Shown here: positions 47,900 through 50,130 of the stretch, in pieces | Layout of the letters: every line of letters begins with the position of its first letter | Position numbering within the stretch: the stretch's first letter is position 1 | NCBI RefSeq assembly: GCF_017854565.1 | Contig: NZ_JAFMHJ010000025.1 | Coordinates: 1 to 50,130 of the forward strand | Origin: Yoonia sp. | GTDB taxonomy: Bacteria; Pseudomonadota; Alphaproteobacteria; Rhodobacterales; Rhodobacteraceae | DNA: 50,130 nucleotides | Direction of reading: 5' to 3' | Made by a program: the position numbers and the translations under genes | Notes under the pieces: generated by a model | What the model saw: only the letters and a program-made list of their open reading frames with translations | Told to the model about the DNA's origin: nothing | The model's database searches: none

Positions 47900-50130
47900 G
47901 CCAGCCAAACGCCGCCCAGCAGCCCAAAACCGCCGCGCAGCCCAATCGTATCGGCACGTTGGAATTTGCGGTCGATGTGGCGTCGGACGGCGGCATCGGC
48001 CAAAGCGAGCTTGCGACGCCAGACAGGCTACTGCTGGCAATCCGTCAGGAATTGCTGGGCGAAATTGATGCCGTCATGGCAGCCGCCGGTCAATCGCACA
48101 GCGACCTGACCATCCCAGCGCTGGAACTTGATCTTGGCGCCTTTCCCGATCCCCCCGATTGGGACACCGTGCGCGATGTGCTGCGGCGCGCGCTGCAATC
48201 GGCGCTGGCGCCCTACCTTCACCCACGCCCCGCCCCGGCACACATCCCGGCACGCGCACCCCTGACCATGATCGCCCCACAAGCCATTGAAAAGGCGTCA
48301 GATATTGCAGCCCTACGTCTGGTGCTGACCGGACACAAAAACCCAACCGAGACGTATTTGCATGCCGCCTTGGGCCGACTGCAGCCAGAGGCGCTGCAGG
48401 CTCTCTTGCAAAAGCTCGCGTATCTTGAACAGATACCACAGCAGGCTGCAAACGGTCGCAGCCACGCAGCCAACGACGACACCGCCGGCCCCGCGCAAGC
48501 CACGCCGCTGACAGCCACGCTGCGGCGACAGCTCGTGCAGGCGTTGCAATCAGACGATCCCGTGCCGCCTGAACCCGCCGCCGTCGTCCGGACCACCGAT
48601 GCACCGCCCGCCGATACATGGCAAAACGCCGCCTTTGCCAACCTCGGCCACCTTGCGGGCGTCACGCTCACGGCCACCCATCTGCAGCGCCTGATCCCGA
48701 CCGGTAAAAGCCCCGCCAACGGGCCACGCCCTGACGCCGCCGCATTGCGCGTCTGGGTTGCCGGTCGACATGCGCGCGCCGAGGTCATCGTCGCCGCCCT
48801 CTCAGACCCGCAGGTCAAGGACTTGATTTCCGCCCTCGTCCCTCAACAAGCCGACGCACTGAAAACCGCCCTGTCAGGTCTGGACCAGGTCGACAGTCCA
48901 TCCGCCGCCCGCCGGTTGGCCGCCACCGACTTGCTTGTGCGATCGGCGCTGGATATCGGTGCAATCCGCAATGCGGCCCCACCGCGCACACTCCGACCGG
49001 AAATCGCATTGGCGCACCTGCTGGCGGCGCTGGGCGACACACCGGTGCAGGCCGCGACAACTGCACTGTATCTGGCCAAGGCAAATTCCGATCCCGCGCA
49101 AAACACCGTCCCGCGCACAAACGCCGCGGTGTCTGCCGATACCCCGGCACCCGGCACGGCACCGAACGCGCCAAGCCCCGATCAGCCGCCCCGCGAAACA
49201 AACACCGCCGCCGACGCAATCCGCGCCCAAACACCCCCAGCCCGGACGCCCCAAACCGGGCCGGCACATGATCCCGCCATAGCCACTCAGGACCAACCTC
49301 CCGCGTCAGACCCCCACAGCCCCGCCGCGCCTTCCACAGGCAGCAGCCAACCCACGACCACGATCCGGCAACCCAAGGCGGCCGGAACCATACCCGACCC
49401 AAACCGCGCGCCTTTGCCGGTCCCGCAATCTTATCCTGAAACCAATGTCGCCGGAACCAGCGACCAGGCCGACGCCGACGCCACGACGCATGACCCAAAC
49501 CCCGGCGCGCAATCCCAAAGCCATCCTGCGGATAGCCCCATCGCCCAAACGCCGCCACGGGTCGCACCCGCGCTGGGCGATGGCGCAGGGCTGGCATCGA
49601 CCACGGCGCCATCCATTCCGCAAATCGGCAAGATCACGCCGCCGGATCATCCGCTGGATACGTCCGCCGCGCCGGACCACGTCACCCCGGACGCCGGCAT
49701 GACACGTACACAAGCACTCGACCCAAAACCACGGCCAGTTGACGCGGCCGACATCGGCCCTAAAATACCTAACCCTTTGTTACATAAAGGCAAAGACGTG
49801 TCGCCAGCGCGCGATCCCAACCGTGCCGGCATCCAAGATACATCCCGCCACATGACGCCGAAATCGCCCGACGCTATTTTCAATGACCCGGACCAATCCC
49901 AAAACCCTGACGTCGCACAAACCAAGCCGACGTCCGACCAGCCCGCTGACCCATCGGCGCCTGAAACGACCCTTTCATCCCCGGCCCCAACGCCGTCCGC
50001 AAAACCCACCCAAATCCCCGACATGACACCGAAATCGCCCGACACTATTTTCAATGACCCGGACCAATCCCAACGCCCTGACGTCGCACAAACCAAGCCG
50101 ACGTCCGACCAGCCCGCTGACCCATCGGCG
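47896..50130 (+). CDS. eCIS tape-measure protein (CIS_TMP/Pvc14-like), 5' part, runs off the window
   Basis: An uninterrupted 745-codon frame reaching the last base of the window without a stop, so the C-terminus is missing. The N-terminal ~110 residues match the contractile-injection tape-measure family: NRIGTLEFAVDVASDG, then a long helix and LTIPALELDLGAFPDPPDWD at 71-90 (the L-x-IDRLELDLG pattern). Residues ~110-395 are helical and Leu/Ala-rich, as expected for a rod inside the tube. From about 395 on the chain becomes extremely rich in Pro, Ala, Thr, Gln and Asp, with 57-residue tandem repeats starting at residue 653. The tape measure fixes tube length, so repeat gain would lengthen the particle. 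ATG overlaps the previous stop by four bases. Confidence 0.82.
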   Translation, partial: MSQPNAAQQPKTAAQPNRIGTLEFAVDVASDGGIGQSELATPDRLLLAIRQELLGEIDAVMAAAGQSHSDLTIPALELDLGAFPDPPDWDTVRDVLRRALQSALAPYLHPRPAPAHIPARAPLTMIAPQAIEKASDIAALRLVLTGHKNPTETYLHAALGRLQPEALQALLQKLAYLEQIPQQAANGRSHAANDDTAGPAQATPLTATLRRQLVQALQSDDPVPPEPAAVVRTTDAPPADTWQNAAFANLGHLAGVTLTATHLQRLIPTGKSPANGPRPDAAALRVWVAGRHARAEVIVAALSDPQVKDLISALVPQQADALKTALSGLDQVDSPSAARRLAATDLLVRSALDIGAIRNAAPPRTLRPEIALAHLLAALGDTPVQAATTALYLAKANSDPAQNTVPRTNAAVSADTPAPGTAPNAPSPDQPPRETNTAADAIRAQTPPARTPQTGPAHDPAIATQDQPPASDPHSPAAPSTGSSQPTTTIRQPKAAGTIPDPNRAPLPVPQSYPETNVAGTSDQADADATTHDPNPGAQSQSHPADSPIAQTPPRVAPALGDGAGLASTTAPSIPQIGKITPPDHPLDTSAAPDHVTPDAGMTRTQALDPKPRPVDAADIGPKIPNPLLHKGKDVSPARDPNRAGIQDTSRHMTPKSPDAIFNDPDQSQNPDVAQTKPTSDQPADPSAPETTLSSPAPTPSAKPTQIPDMTPKSPDTIFNDPDQSQRPDVAQTKPTSDQPADPSA
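49852..50130 (+). repeat. 171-bp tandem repeat inside the tape-measure gene
   Basis: Copy 1 starts at 49852 and copy 2 at 50023 (period 171 bp, 57 codons). Over the 108 bases that can be compared the copies differ at only four positions, about 96% identity, which points to a recent duplication. Each unit encodes a M-T-P-K-S-P-D-(A/T)-I-F-N-D-P-D-Q-S-Q block followed by a PDVAQTKPTSDQPADPSA stretch. The array is cut by the window end and may contain more copies. Confidence 0.9.

Noticed and set aside
32040..50130. The cluster as a prophage
   Set aside because: No capsid, portal, terminase, integrase or lysis genes; the order and the DUF4255, DUF5908, Pvc7, Pvc12 and tape-measure set are those of an eCIS.
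32040..50130. The cluster as a type VI secretion system
   Set aside because: There is a single sheath protein of the phage/eCIS type rather than a TssB/TssC pair, and no TssJ, TssL, TssM or ClpV genes are seen, despite the VgrG and PAAR genes.
1..50130. CRISPR arrays and tRNA genes
   Set aside because: No regularly spaced short repeats with unique spacers were seen, and no cloverleaf-like segments with the usual GTTC-A-type arm in the intergenic gaps I inspected.

Overview
The window reads as a chromosomal segment of an alphaproteobacterium of the Rhodobacteraceae (Roseobacter-like). Three things suggest this: a GC-rich base composition with short spacers and many 4-base ATGA/GTGA gene overlaps; a HemB that lacks the zinc cysteines; and typical neighbour sets such as aroQ plus a LuxR regulator, bdhA plus a patatin, and large dimethylglycine dehydrogenase-like FAD/GcvT enzymes. 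The assignment is an inference from gene content, with no marker-gene comparison.

Layout. 1-523: decayed mobile DNA, namely the C-terminal end of an IS256-type transposase, the C-terminal end of a Tn3-type transposase, and a 38-bp Tn3-style terminal inverted repeat. 925-31363: mainly core and metabolic genes. These are a Hint-domain protein, an FAD/GcvT demethylating dehydrogenase coupled to a MobA-like nucleotidyltransferase, a SYLF lipoprotein, hemB, a small membrane protein, mfd, an operon of acyl-CoA synthetase, DsbA-like oxidoreductase and MFS exporter, an XRE-cupin regulator, an aquaporin, an orphan family-5 solute-binding protein, bdhA plus patatin, LysE exporter plus DUF502, psuK plus psuG, divergent DUF4198 and HupE/UreJ, an acidic beta-helix protein, rpsB-tsf, a GSCFA protein, and aroQ-luxR. 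Two spacers hold likely small RNAs: about 17911-17985, ending in a perfect terminator, and about 31450-31676, a long closed structure with a vague 6S-like look.

32040-50130 (end of window): a single forward-strand block that I read as an extracellular contractile injection system (eCIS; the Afp/PVC/MAC class of headless phage-tail-like particles). The order is cap/terminator protein (DUF4255, Pvc16-like), an unknown protein, sheath, two tube proteins, a 58-residue DUF5908-like protein, LysM tube protein, VgrG-like spike, PAAR tip, gp25 baseplate protein, a lipoprotein, Pvc11-like baseplate protein, fibre-like protein, Pvc12-like baseplate protein, and the start of the tape-measure protein. 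Most genes overlap or lie within 25 bases of each other, so this is probably one long operon. No ATPase (Afp15-like) and no toxin cargo is visible, so the cluster must continue past the right edge.

The unusual parts of this injection system are: (i) one long sheath (737 residues) carrying about 200 residues of inserted adhesin-like beta domains; (ii) a translationally coupled lipoprotein with a TbpB-like barrel between the gp25 and Pvc11 genes; (iii) a tape-measure protein with a Pro/Ala/Thr/Asp-rich second half containing nearly identical 57-residue tandem repeats; and (iv) an unrecognised 248-residue protein between cap and sheath. Together they suggest a poorly described, possibly membrane-associated or surface-decorated eCIS variant.
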